Assembly (NCBI GenBank): GCA_028819475.1
Contig: JAPPLJ010000031.1
Coordinates: 1-46,759, forward strand
Length of the DNA: 46,759 nt
Source of the DNA: Rhodospirillaceae bacterium
Lineage (GTDB): Bacteria; Pseudomonadota; Alphaproteobacteria; Bin65
Direction: 5' to 3'
Positions 32,551 to 40,200 of this stretch are shown here, piece by piece. Position 1 is the first letter of the stretch. Each line of letters opens with the position of its first letter. The position numbers and the translations under genes are program-made. Below the pieces are notes generated by a model. It made no database searches, was not told where the DNA came from, and worked only from the letters and a program-made list of their open reading frames with translations.

Positions 32551-32590
32551 CCATGGCCGATTATGGGATATCATGGGATTTCATGGAAGT
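32551..32590 (+). promoter_or_regulatory. MraZ operator: four 10-bp TGG(G) repeats
   Basis: Four decamers begin CCATGGCC, TTATGGGA, TCATGGGA and TCATGGAA at 32551, 32561, 32571 and 32581, with TGG every 10 bp. Known MraZ sites are TGGGN direct repeats with 5-nt spacers, the same period. On the plus strand here they run opposite to transcription. They span the core promoter from the -35 to just past the -10, which fits autorepression. Confidence 0.65.
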
Positions 32591-32593
32591 CAA
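32565..32593 (-). promoter_or_regulatory. Candidate dcw operon promoter
   Basis: Minus strand TTGACT (32593-32588), 17-bp spacer, then TATCCC (32570-32565). The -35 is near consensus and the -10 is moderate. Transcription would start near 32558, leaving a leader of about 115 nt before mraZ. The MraZ repeats overlap it. The remaining sequence to 32741 shows no gene and no clear terminator for rnpB. Confidence 0.5.
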
Positions 32594-32741
32594 CGTCGTT
32601 TGGATTAGAATTTCTTGGCAAATCAAGCGTTTGACCTGCCCCGAGGGATATCGGTGGCGCCGCTATGTGCCGATGGCGGCGCGTGATCCGAAATGCGCCG
32701 CTCCGACTCTTTCCGTCCGGGGGTTCCTTCCGGGGGCCGGC

Positions 32742-33143
<402 letters not shown>

Positions 33144-33148
33144 CGGTC

Positions 33149-33177
33149 TAGATTGGCGTCCGGCCGGTCAGGGTCAA
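33149..33177 (-). promoter_or_regulatory. Promoter of rnpB
   Basis: Minus strand TTGACC (33177-33172), 17-bp spacer, AATCTA (33154-33149). The expected start 6-7 nt downstream coincides with the first base of the P1 helix of RNase P RNA, which supports the call. Confidence 0.6.
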
Positions 33178-33206
33178 GCCACAGCGCAGATACCCCGGCT
33201 CCGGCT

Positions 33207-33938
33207 CTATCCCGCTGCCGCGACCGCCGCGGCGAGCGCCGCCGTTTCGCGATCGACGGCGCCGGTAATCGCACCCGGCCGGAAATGGCGCTGGAAGGCC
33301 GCAAGGACCGCCGCCTGCCCACGCGCGTCCGCCGCCCCTGCACTGCCGGGCTCTTCCGGCCAGCGATACCCGATGCGCTCAAGGTTCCGGCCGATCGTGT
33401 CCGGTTCGGCTTCCGGCTGCGCTTCGAGCCTTGCCCGGACGGCCTCGGCATCGGGCCAGAAACCGACTCCGGCTGCCGCCAGCATCGGCCAGTCGAACAG
33501 TTCGCCGGGATCGGTTTTGCGTTCCGGTGCGACGTCGCTGTGGCCGACGACGCGCAACGGGCGGATGCGGTAGCGCTCCACGATCGCCTTCGACAGGGCC
33601 AGCACCGCCTGCATCTGCAATGCGGGAAAGGGCCGGTAGCCGAACTCGTGACCGGGGTTGACGATCTCGATGCCGATGGAAGCCCCGTTCACGTCCGTCT
33701 CGCCCTGCCAGCAGGCGACTCCGGCGTGCCACGCCCGCCGGTCCTCGGGCACATGGGCGTAGACGGTGCCGTCCTCGTCGACCGTGTAGTGGGCGCTGAC
33801 CTGCGCGGCCGGATCGCACAGCCGGTCCAGCGCCTCGGCGGCGGTCCGCATCCCGGTATAGTGCAGCACCAGCATGTCCGGCCGCCGGCCGCCGGGCCGC
33901 TCGTTATGGTTCGGGGACGGTCGCTCGACGATTCGCAT
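33207..33938 (-). CDS. N-acetylmuramoyl-L-alanine amidase, AmpD/AmiD-like
   Basis: A zinc amidase_2 domain protein of 243 residues that cleaves MurNAc or anhydroMurNAc from the stem peptide in wall recycling. Zinc ligands are H26 (VLHYTG), H133 (GHSDVAP) and D143 (KTDPG); the catalytic E91 lies in IEIVNPG. A C-terminal domain of about 70 residues (FQRHFRPGAITGAVDRETAALAA) resembles a PG-binding domain as in AmiD. No signal peptide is visible, so a cytoplasmic AmpD-like role is more likely than an outer membrane AmiD role. It lies 18 bp after the EamA gene. Confidence 0.9.
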   Translation of the reverse strand: MRIVERPSPNHNERPGGRRPDMLVLHYTGMRTAAEALDRLCDPAAQVSAHYTVDEDGTVYAHVPEDRRAWHAGVACWQGETDVNGASIGIEIVNPGHEFGYRPFPALQMQAVLALSKAIVERYRIRPLRVVGHSDVAPERKTDPGELFDWPMLAAAGVGFWPDAEAVRARLEAQPEAEPDTIGRNLERIGYRWPEEPGSAGAADARGQAAVLAAFQRHFRPGAITGAVDRETAALAAAVAAAG

Positions 33939-33956
33939 GTCGCCATTCCGGGCGCG

Positions 33957-34829
33957 TCAGGACTTGAGCGGGGCTTCGGCCGTGGCCGGGCGGCGCAATA
34001 CGATAACCGCCACACCGGCGACCGTCAGCACCGAACCGAGGATCATCTGCCAGGTCATCTGCTCGCCCAGGATCCAGACACCGCCCAGAACGCCGAACAC
34101 CGGCACGACGAGGGTGAAAGGCATGACCTGGTTCACCGTGTAGCGCCGGAGGAACGAATACCAGATGCCGTAGCCGATCAGGCCGACGCAGACGGTCATA
34201 TAAGCCACCGCGCCCCAGCCGTAAGCGCCGGCCGCCTGGAAGTCGCGCCAGTGATTGTCCTCGAAGATCAGCGAGATCGCGAACAGTTGCGGCGCGGCGA
34301 ACAGGCTGCTCCAGCCGAGGACGCCGAGCGGCGGCGCATCGCCCATCGCCTTCACCTGGATATTCGAGGTCGCGAAGACCAGCGAGGCGGTGACGACCAG
34401 GCCGAGATGGAACAGGTTCGATTCCATGCGCGGTTCGCCGGCGATCAGCACAATGCCGGCGAAGGCGCCGACCATGCCGAGCATGCGCCGCCAGCCGAGA
34501 TAGTCCTTGAACAGGATCGCCGCGAGGATCGAGGCAAACGGCACCTGGAGTTGGATAGCGATGGCCGCGACGGCGGCGTCTACGCCCGCGACCCCGGTGA
34601 ACATCAGGCCGAAATGCAGCGAGCCCATGGTGAAGGACAGGCCGACCACATGGCCCATCTTCGCCCGCGGCATCTCGACGAAAGGGACCAGCACCAGCCC
34701 CATGATCAGGAAGCGGAGGCTGAGCAGGAATATCGGTTCGAAGTCCCGGAAGCCGAATTTCGCGGCAACGAAATTCAGGCCCCAGAGCACCATCACGCCG
34801 AACAGGAGAGCGGCATGGCTCAACCGCAT
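33957..34829 (-). CDS. EamA/DMT superfamily transporter
   Basis: A 290-residue membrane protein with ten predicted helices in two EamA repeats, of the drug/metabolite transporter superfamily. Start at 34829 (MRLSHAALLFGVMVLWGLNFVAAKFG) matches the family N-terminus; the frame remains open upstream into the ABC-F gene. Motif WGLNFVAAKFG in TM1 and PVFGVLGGVWILGEQMTWQMILGSVL in the second repeat are typical of YdcZ/YedA-like exporters of amino acids or metabolites. It begins 10 bp after the ABC-F stop, so the two are probably co-transcribed. Substrate is unknown. Confidence 0.88.
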   Translation of the reverse strand: MRLSHAALLFGVMVLWGLNFVAAKFGFRDFEPIFLLSLRFLIMGLVLVPFVEMPRAKMGHVVGLSFTMGSLHFGLMFTGVAGVDAAVAAIAIQLQVPFASILAAILFKDYLGWRRMLGMVGAFAGIVLIAGEPRMESNLFHLGLVVTASLVFATSNIQVKAMGDAPPLGVLGWSSLFAAPQLFAISLIFEDNHWRDFQAAGAYGWGAVAYMTVCVGLIGYGIWYSFLRRYTVNQVMPFTLVVPVFGVLGGVWILGEQMTWQMILGSVLTVAGVAVIVLRRPATAEAPLKS

Positions 34830-34839
34830 CGGACCGGCC

Positions 34840-36768
34840 TCACGCTGCCGTCGCCCCTGCAGGCCCCTTCGGATTGCCCGTCTGCCGCGCCGCCTCGATT
34901 TCCTCGCGCCGTGTCTCCAGGGCCAGCCAACGCTCCTCGGCAGTCGACAGCTCGGCCCGTGCAACTTTGAGACGGACCGCCGCGTGCGCGAAGCGGTCTG
35001 GATCGGCGCCGTACAGGCCCCGGTCCGAGAGTTCCCTCTCCAGCGCGGCGATCTCGGCCTCCAGCGTCGCGATTTCGTCCGGCAGCAGGTCGAGCGCGCG
35101 CCGGTCCTTGTAGCTGAGCCGCGTTACCGGGCGGGTTTTTGCCGGCGCTTCGGGAGCCGCCCGGTTGTTGCCCTTTCTCGCCGTCCTGACAGCCGCCCCT
35201 GCCGGCCCGTCCCTGCGCTGGATCAGATAGTCGGCGTAGCCGCCGGCATATTCCTTCACCCGGCCGTCGCCCTCCAGGACGATGGTGCTGGAGACGGTCT
35301 TGTCGAGGAAATCCCGGTCGTGGCTCACCACGATCAGTGTGCCGGCATAGTCGGCGAGCAGACCCTGCAGCAGATCGAGCGTGTCCATGTCCAGATCGTT
35401 GGTCGGCTCGTCGAGGATCAGCAGGTCGCTGGGCATCGCCAGCACCTTGGCGAGCACCAGCCGGTTGCCCTGGCCGCCGGAGAGCGTCGCCACCCGCGCC
35501 TCGGCCTCGCGCGGATCGAACAGCCAGTCCTTCAGATAGCCGCGGACATGGCGCATCGAGCCGCCGACGCGGACAAGATCGCCGCCCGATTCGCACAGCG
35601 TGCTCTTGAGCGTGGCTTTCGGGTCGAGCAGGCTGCGCTGCTGGTCGAAATAGGCCAGGGTCAGCGCCTTGCCGACCCGGACATGGCCGCTGTCGGGTTT
35701 CAGTTCGCCGATCAGCATCTTGAGCAATGTCGTCTTGCCCGCCCCGTTCGGGCCGATGATGCCGATGCGGTCGCCGCGCAGGATGCGCGTCGTAAAACTC
35801 TCCACGATGGTGCGGGCGGGCGCTCCCCCGCCTCTTGCCGCTTTGTTTCCGCCCGCGCCCGCGCCACCTGGGCCGAACCGCTTGGCGATGTCGCGCGCCT
35901 CGATGACCAGCTTGCTGCGGACCTCGCCGTCGTCGATCTTCGCCCGGATGCGGCCGGTATCGGCAAGCAGGGCGGCGCGGGCGGTGCGCATCTCCTCCAG
36001 CTTGCGCAGGCGGCCCTGGTTGCGCCGCCGGCGCGCCGTCACGCCGCGCAGCAGCCAGCGCGCTTCATCCCTCAGCCGGCTGTCGAGGCGCTTGGCTTCG
36101 CGTGCCTCTTCGTCCAGCACCTGCTCGCACCAGTCGTCGAACGCGCCGAAACCCTGGCCGGTCTGGCGCAGCCGGCCATTTTCGAGCCACAGGATGCTGT
36201 TGGTGACGTTGGCGAGGAAAGTACGGTCGTGGCTCACGACCAGTGCGGCGCCGCGAAAGCTCTGCATGGCGCCTTCGAGCCACCGTATGGTGGCGATATC
36301 CAGATGGTTGGTCGGTTCGTCGAGCAACAGCAGATCAGGCGGATCGACGAAGACCTGGGCGAGCGCGGCGCGGCGCTGCTCGCCTCCCGAAAGACTGGCG
36401 ACGTCGCGCCCGCCGTCCAGTTCGAACAGGGAGAGCGCGGCCTCCACGGCGTGGCGCGGGTGCGTCGCCTGCGGCCGGCCCAGCGCGATATCGGCCGACA
36501 CCCAGTCGAACACGCGCGTGCCCGCTTTCATGGCGGGCTCCTGGGCCAGATAGGCGACGGTGAGGCCCGGCTCGGCATAGCGTTCGCCGGCGTCGAGCTC
36601 CAGTTCGCCGGCGATCAGCTTCATCAGGGTCGATTTTCCGCAGCCATTGCGGCCGACCAGACAGGCGATATCGCCCTTTGCGATGTGCAGGGTCAGCCCC
36701 GCGAACAGCGGCGGACCGCCGAATCCGATCGCGGCGTCGCGCAAGGAAAGCAGCGGGGGTGGCGCCAT
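34840..36768 (-). CDS. ABC-F family ATPase, Uup-like
   Basis: A soluble protein of 642 residues with two ABC domains and no membrane part. ABC1 has Walker A GRNGCGKST (39-47), signature LSGGEQ (126-131) and LLLLDEPTNHLD. ABC2 has GPNGAGKTT (339-347), LSGGQGNR and LILDEPTNDLD. The linker between them (about 215-290) is basic and helical, the ribosome-contacting P-site element of ABC-F factors. A C-terminal coiled coil (about 560-642, DLLPDEIATLEAEIAALEREL) is like Uup. It likely acts on ribosomes or branched DNA. Gly-rich insertion at about 300-318. Start 3 bp after the RES toxin stop. Confidence 0.93.
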   Translation of the reverse strand: MAPPPLLSLRDAAIGFGGPPLFAGLTLHIAKGDIACLVGRNGCGKSTLMKLIAGELELDAGERYAEPGLTVAYLAQEPAMKAGTRVFDWVSADIALGRPQATHPRHAVEAALSLFELDGGRDVASLSGGEQRRAALAQVFVDPPDLLLLDEPTNHLDIATIRWLEGAMQSFRGAALVVSHDRTFLANVTNSILWLENGRLRQTGQGFGAFDDWCEQVLDEEAREAKRLDSRLRDEARWLLRGVTARRRRNQGRLRKLEEMRTARAALLADTGRIRAKIDDGEVRSKLVIEARDIAKRFGPGGAGAGGNKAARGGGAPARTIVESFTTRILRGDRIGIIGPNGAGKTTLLKMLIGELKPDSGHVRVGKALTLAYFDQQRSLLDPKATLKSTLCESGGDLVRVGGSMRHVRGYLKDWLFDPREAEARVATLSGGQGNRLVLAKVLAMPSDLLILDEPTNDLDMDTLDLLQGLLADYAGTLIVVSHDRDFLDKTVSSTIVLEGDGRVKEYAGGYADYLIQRRDGPAGAAVRTARKGNNRAAPEAPAKTRPVTRLSYKDRRALDLLPDEIATLEAEIAALERELSDRGLYGADPDRFAHAAVRLKVARAELSTAEERWLALETRREEIEAARQTGNPKGPAGATAA

Positions 36769-36771
36769 GGG

Positions 36772-37233
36772 TCAGGATTCGCCGTGATTCAACCGCGGGT
36801 CGAGACGAAGCGGCGATTGCGAAAGGACGGCGATCCGGCCGGCGTCGGCGTGGCGGGGGTTGATCAGGACATTCTCTTCTTCCGGCACGATGGCCGACGG
36901 CAACTGCAACGCTGCCGACCGGGCAACGGCGACCCAGCGATCACCCACGGATTGCGTGTTGCGGGTCGTGTCTTGACCCCAGCGCGCCGGAAGGTCCGAT
37001 GCTGCGCGGGCTTCCCGGCGGATGTCTTCGGGGATCGAGATTTCCAGTTTGACCAATCCGTCAGGCAGGTTGACCGGTCCGGTATGGACGAAGATTTCGA
37101 GAATGGCCAGCGAGAGATGGCGGGATGTGTAAACCAGCCGCGTCCCCGGCGAGTTCCAGCGGCCGCCGAAGAGAAACGCGCCCTCGCCGTCCAGCGCCGC
37201 ATGTTCGGCCCGGCACAAACGCCAGACAATCAC
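36772..37233 (-). CDS. RES-domain toxin (NAD-degrading)
   Basis: A 153-residue RES-domain protein. The family core FGGRWNSPGTRLVYTS..SLAILEIFVH is complete, with the conserved R25, Y35 and E46 that contact NAD in RES toxins such as MbcT and ParT. Such toxins deplete NAD or modify a nucleotide-synthesis enzyme until neutralised. The start is GTG at 37233, inside a 14-bp tandem duplication. It follows the Xre/MbcA-type antitoxin gene by 24 bp, the usual order. Downstream it is separated from the ABC-F gene by 3 bp. Confidence 0.9.
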   Translation of the reverse strand: MIVWRLCRAEHAALDGEGAFLFGGRWNSPGTRLVYTSRHLSLAILEIFVHTGPVNLPDGLVKLEISIPEDIRREARAASDLPARWGQDTTRNTQSVGDRWVAVARSAALQLPSAIVPEEENVLINPRHADAGRIAVLSQSPLRLDPRLNHGES

Positions 37234-37253
37234 TGCCGGACAATCACTGCCGG
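37226..37253. repeat. 14-bp tandem duplication at the toxin start
   Basis: The unit ACAATCACTGCCGG occurs twice, perfectly, at 37226-37239 and 37240-37253. On the coding strand each copy contains GTGATTGTC. The first GTG is closed by a stop after five codons; the second starts the RES toxin. The duplication thus doubles the start site and lengthens the antitoxin-toxin gap from 10 to 24 bp. Confidence 0.85.
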
Positions 37254-37257
37254 GCGG

Positions 37258-37665
37258 TCATGCGTAGACGCCGTGCGCCAGCCGGCCGAGAACGGTCTCG
37301 ACCAGCCGCCCGCCTTCGCCGGTCGAGCACAGGTCGAGGGGGCGATGGCCGCCGGTAGCACCGTTCGGGGCGCGCAGCCACCGATGCGCCTTTGCCGATT
37401 CGCCGAAGGTTCGTTCGGCCAGCCGCAGTATATTCAGTACCCGCGCCAGCCGATCCGACTCCCCGGACGTGAATCTGCCGGATCGCTTGCGGCGCATCAG
37501 GGTTCTCCGCGGGGCGATCAGCGCTTCCGCCTCGTCTACCGCGATCAGGCCGCGATCCAGCAGATCCTGCAGAACCGCCCAGTTAAAGCCTTCGGCGATC
37601 TCGAAATGGCGCGCCAGCGGCGGCGCCGGTTCGGCAAGCTGCATCATCGGTCTGCTTTGTGCCAT
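37258..37665 (-). CDS. Xre/MbcA/ParS-type antitoxin of the RES toxin
   Basis: A 135-residue antitoxin from the ATG at 37665. The N-terminal half has a helical region with FEIAEGFNWAVLQDLLDRGLIAVDEAEAL. The C-terminal half has the MbcA/ParS/Xre toxin-binding domain (DUF2384): LRLAERTFGESAKAHRWLRAPNGATGGHRPLDLC..GGRLVETVLGRLAHGVYA. TTG at 37686 and ATG at 37647 are alternative starts. The promoter at 37674-37702 predicts transcription from about 37667, so the 37665 start would be nearly leaderless. An inverted repeat overlaps promoter and start, fitting autorepression by the pair. Confidence 0.85.
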   Translation of the reverse strand: MAQSRPMMQLAEPAPPLARHFEIAEGFNWAVLQDLLDRGLIAVDEAEALIAPRRTLMRRKRSGRFTSGESDRLARVLNILRLAERTFGESAKAHRWLRAPNGATGGHRPLDLCSTGEGGRLVETVLGRLAHGVYA

Positions 37666-37693
37666 TTGCCAAATATTTGAACGCAAGTGGCAC
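37659..37693. promoter_or_regulatory. Operator of the antitoxin-toxin pair
   Basis: Arms GTGCCATTTG (37659-37668) and CAAGTGGCAC (37684-37693) are complementary at 9 of 10 positions, with a 15-bp spacer that holds a smaller palindrome CAAATATTTG (37670-37679). The repeat covers the spacer, -10 and start of the promoter below. Confidence 0.65.
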
Positions 37694-37702
37694 GAATGTC
37701 AA
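37674..37702 (-). promoter_or_regulatory. Promoter of the antitoxin-toxin pair
   Basis: Minus strand perfect TTGACA (37702-37697), 17-bp spacer, CAAATA (37679-37674). The inverted repeat at 37659-37693 covers the spacer and the -10. Confidence 0.55.
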
Positions 37703-37714
37703 GGTGCCGCCCCG

Positions 37715-38452
37715 TCACGTCAGCCCCCGTTCCTTCCTGATCGCGTCCCAGGCGGCATTGATCTTGGCGATATGGTCGTTGGCGGCGTCGACGAATTCCT
37801 GGGGCAAGCCCTCGGCGATCAGCTTGTCCGGATGATGCTCGCGGATCTGGGCGCGCCAGGCGGCCCGGGCCTCGTCGTTGCTTGCGTCCGGCTCGATTCC
37901 GAGAATGGTGTAGGGGTCGTCTTGCGGACGCACCGTATGTTTGGCCTCGATGCGCCGGAAATCGGGCTCCGAAAAGCCGAACAGGGCGGCGACTTCTTCA
38001 AGCCACGCCTTCTCGCCGGGATGGTATTGGCCGTCGGCCTTGGCGATGTGGAACAGGGCGTCCAGCAGCGCCTCCAGGATCGCCGGCTCGTCGGCGAACA
38101 TGTCGCGGAGCTGGCGGGCGTAGGGCTCGAATCCGGCGGCGTCCTGCTTGGCGATATCGAACAGGCGGGCGACCTGCTTGACCTCGCCGGGCGGCACCTG
38201 GAACACTTCCCGGAAGGCCGCGATCTCGTCGCGGGTCACGACGCCGTCGGCCTTGGCCATCTTCGCACCGAGTACGATGACGGCGGTGGTGAAGGCGATC
38301 TGGCGCGCCATGCGGCCGCCGGGCGCCCGGCCCGACAGGGTCTGGATCGTCCGGTCGGCGACATGGCCGGCGCCGACGCCGATAATCGCGCCGATCGGCC
38401 CGCCGATCGCAAGGCCGGCGGCCCCGCCCAGGATCTTGCCCCAGATGCTCAT
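37715..38452 (-). CDS. djlA: DjlA-like TerB/J-domain co-chaperone
   Basis: A 245-residue protein with three parts: a glycine-rich hydrophobic N-terminus (about 1-32, ILGGAAGLAIGGPIGAIIG), a TerB-like helical domain (about 45-165), and a C-terminal J domain (about 178-240) with HPD at 207-209. This is the DjlA architecture, a membrane-anchored co-chaperone that stimulates DnaK. The N-terminal segment is weaker than a classical TM helix. Single gene on the minus strand; the 28 bp to the antitoxin promoter region leave little shared regulation. Confidence 0.88.
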   Translation of the reverse strand: MSIWGKILGGAAGLAIGGPIGAIIGVGAGHVADRTIQTLSGRAPGGRMARQIAFTTAVIVLGAKMAKADGVVTRDEIAAFREVFQVPPGEVKQVARLFDIAKQDAAGFEPYARQLRDMFADEPAILEALLDALFHIAKADGQYHPGEKAWLEEVAALFGFSEPDFRRIEAKHTVRPQDDPYTILGIEPDASNDEARAAWRAQIREHHPDKLIAEGLPQEFVDAANDHIAKINAAWDAIRKERGLT

Positions 38453-38531
38453 GGCGCCGGTGTAGGGGGCCGATATGGCGCGCGCAAGGCGGTGCGCCGC
38501 CGCAATCGGAGGATCGTAAGGCCGCTGCCTG

Positions 38532-39392
38532 CTAGCGGCCGCGATAGGCGTTGGCGATCTCGCGCGCGATTACCCGCACGCCTTCTGCCTCGGGGCCGGG
38601 CGTCTCCAGCAGCTGGACCCTGGCGCGTCCGAGAGAAGGCAGCAGCGACGGACGGACGAAAACCTTCAAATCCCCGGGCACCAGGTTTTCCGGCATGACA
38701 GTGAGAGCCCAACCGGCCCTGACCGCACTGACGATTACCTGCTCGCTCACCCCGCGCAGGATTTCGTTGAAGGTCACGCCTGCTTCTTCCAGTTCGGCGA
38801 TAATCGAATTGCGGAACGGACACTCCTCCGCATAGCTGGCGATCGGAAGGGGAGATCTCCCATCGAATTCGAAATCGCTGGAACCGACCCACTGAAGGCG
38901 CGGGCGGCTCAGAGTCGTGGCGCCGGGCACCTCATCGATCAATGCGACCAGAGCAAGATCCAGGCTGCCTTCATCGACCATCCGCCGCAGATTCCAGCTC
39001 ATGCCGCAGGAGACGGTGATGCTGAGCGCGGTGTAGTTGTGCCGGATTCGCCTGAGCAGACGCGTTAGCAGCGGCGAGCCGAATCCTTCGGCAATGCCCA
39101 TGCTGACGGTGCCGCTCACATTTTTCGAATGTGCGTGGCCGAAGAGCTGATCGTGCCTTTCCAGCAGCGCTTGAGCGCCGCCAAACAAATCGCTTCCTGC
39201 TGGCGTCATCCTGATGTTGAAGCGGGCGCGGTCGAACAAGCGCACGCCGAGTTGATTCTCGAGCGCGCGAATTCGCGACGAAATCGTTCCCTGCGTGCAG
39301 TTCAGCGCCTTTGCCGCCCCGGTAAAGCTTTGTTCCGTGGCCACGCTGATGAATGCGCGCAACTGTTTGATATCCAGGTCCGTATCCGACAT
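38532..39392 (-). CDS. LysR-family transcriptional regulator
   Basis: A 286-residue LTTR. The winged helix-turn-helix is at about 5-64 (DIKQLRAFISVATEQSFTGAAKALNCTQGTISSRIRALENQLGVRLFDR) and the effector domain at about 88-285. ATG at 39392 is preferred; a TTG six codons upstream (39410) is possible. Effector is unknown. A palindrome at 39426-39446 upstream is a candidate autoregulatory site. LTTRs often regulate a divergent gene, but the upstream neighbour (MaoC dehydratase) is on the same strand. Confidence 0.92.
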   Translation of the reverse strand: MSDTDLDIKQLRAFISVATEQSFTGAAKALNCTQGTISSRIRALENQLGVRLFDRARFNIRMTPAGSDLFGGAQALLERHDQLFGHAHSKNVSGTVSMGIAEGFGSPLLTRLLRRIRHNYTALSITVSCGMSWNLRRMVDEGSLDLALVALIDEVPGATTLSRPRLQWVGSSDFEFDGRSPLPIASYAEECPFRNSIIAELEEAGVTFNEILRGVSEQVIVSAVRAGWALTVMPENLVPGDLKVFVRPSLLPSLGRARVQLLETPGPEAEGVRVIAREIANAYRGR

Positions 39393-39425
39393 TCCATAAT
39401 CTAGTATCAAAAAATAAATTTTTGG

Positions 39426-39446
39426 ATATCAAAATTGAGCTGATAT
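39426..39446. promoter_or_regulatory. Palindrome upstream of the LysR gene
   Basis: ATATCA-N9-TGATAT, 34 bp upstream of the LysR ATG in a markedly AT-rich stretch (39395-39447). Spacing is close to, but not exactly, the classical T-N11-A site. Possible LTTR binding site. Confidence 0.4.
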
Positions 39447-39521
39447 TCGGCCCGATCATTCCGGCCGGACAGCGGGCGAGCGCCCGTTAGCTGCTGAACC
39501 TGCGCCATCCGGCCGGGATCG

Positions 39522-40010
39522 CTAGATTCCTCCTGCGCCGTTGCGCATGAAAAGGCCGAGCCATTCGGCGACCATCGCCGGTTTGTCCTGCCCTTCGATC
39601 TCGACCGTCGCACGGGTCGTGCTGAGGAAGCCGCCGCTCGGGTGGGGATCGAACGATTCCAGCAGGAAGCGCCCGCGGATCCGGCCGCCGATCGGCACCG
39701 GCGCCATCCAGCGCACCCTGTTCAGCCCGTAGTTCAGTCCGTAGTCCGTGCCTTCCGGCCACAGGCCGACCTCGTGGGAAAATGCGGTGAGCAGCGAAAG
39801 GGTGTAGAAGCCGAAGGCGATCGTGCCGCCGTAAGGCAGTTCGCGCCGGGCCCGCTCGGGATCGACATGCATCCAGTCATGATCGCGCGTCACGTCGGCG
39901 AACAGGTCGATCTGGTCCTGGGTCACCGGATGCCAGGCCGTGACCCCGATTTCCTTGCCGACGAACGCGCCGACGTTGTCGAAGGTGAAAGCGCAGTGAG
40001 TTTCGGACAT
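39522..40010 (-). CDS. MaoC-like dehydratase, NodN type
   Basis: A 162-residue hot-dog fold protein. The segment VTQDQIDLFADVTRDHDWMHVDPERARRE (about 29-57) is the hydratase-2/MaoC motif of NodN-like proteins, with the catalytic Asp and His. ATG at 40010 gives the natural N-terminus; the frame continues upstream without conservation. Probable role is (R)-enoyl-CoA hydration or an acyl-thioester reaction. It is divergent from a GST gene 190 bp away. Confidence 0.88.
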   Translation of the reverse strand: MSETHCAFTFDNVGAFVGKEIGVTAWHPVTQDQIDLFADVTRDHDWMHVDPERARRELPYGGTIAFGFYTLSLLTAFSHEVGLWPEGTDYGLNYGLNRVRWMAPVPIGGRIRGRFLLESFDPHPSGGFLSTTRATVEIEGQDKPAMVAEWLGLFMRNGAGGI

Positions 40011-40111
40011 GGCATGGGGCCCGCATTTCTGTTGCCGGCGGATTTCCGCCGGTCGCCGATGGCCGAGCGACGATAGCGGCACGGGCACTGCGCCGGCAAT
40101 CCGGTTGATCT

Positions 40112-40141
40112 AATTCCGTTTGGTTTAATTCCGTTTGGTTT
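40112..40141. repeat. 15-bp perfect tandem duplication
   Basis: The unit AATTCCGTTTGGTTT occurs twice without change (40112-40126, 40127-40141), between the divergent MaoC and GST genes and just before a 20-bp palindrome. AT-rich compared with its surroundings. Confidence 0.85.
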
Positions 40142-40151
40142 CGGGGCGGCC

Positions 40152-40171
40152 CCGCGCTATCGATAGCGCGG
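40152..40171. promoter_or_regulatory. Perfect 20-bp palindrome before the GST gene
   Basis: CCGCGCTATCGATAGCGCGG is its own reverse complement over all 20 bases and lies 29 bp before the GST ATG. It could be an operator for a dimeric regulator of the MaoC/GST intergenic region, or a transcript hairpin near the GST start. Confidence 0.5.
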
Positions 40172-40200
40172 CATCCCCCCAGCCACGATGGAACCCCGCC

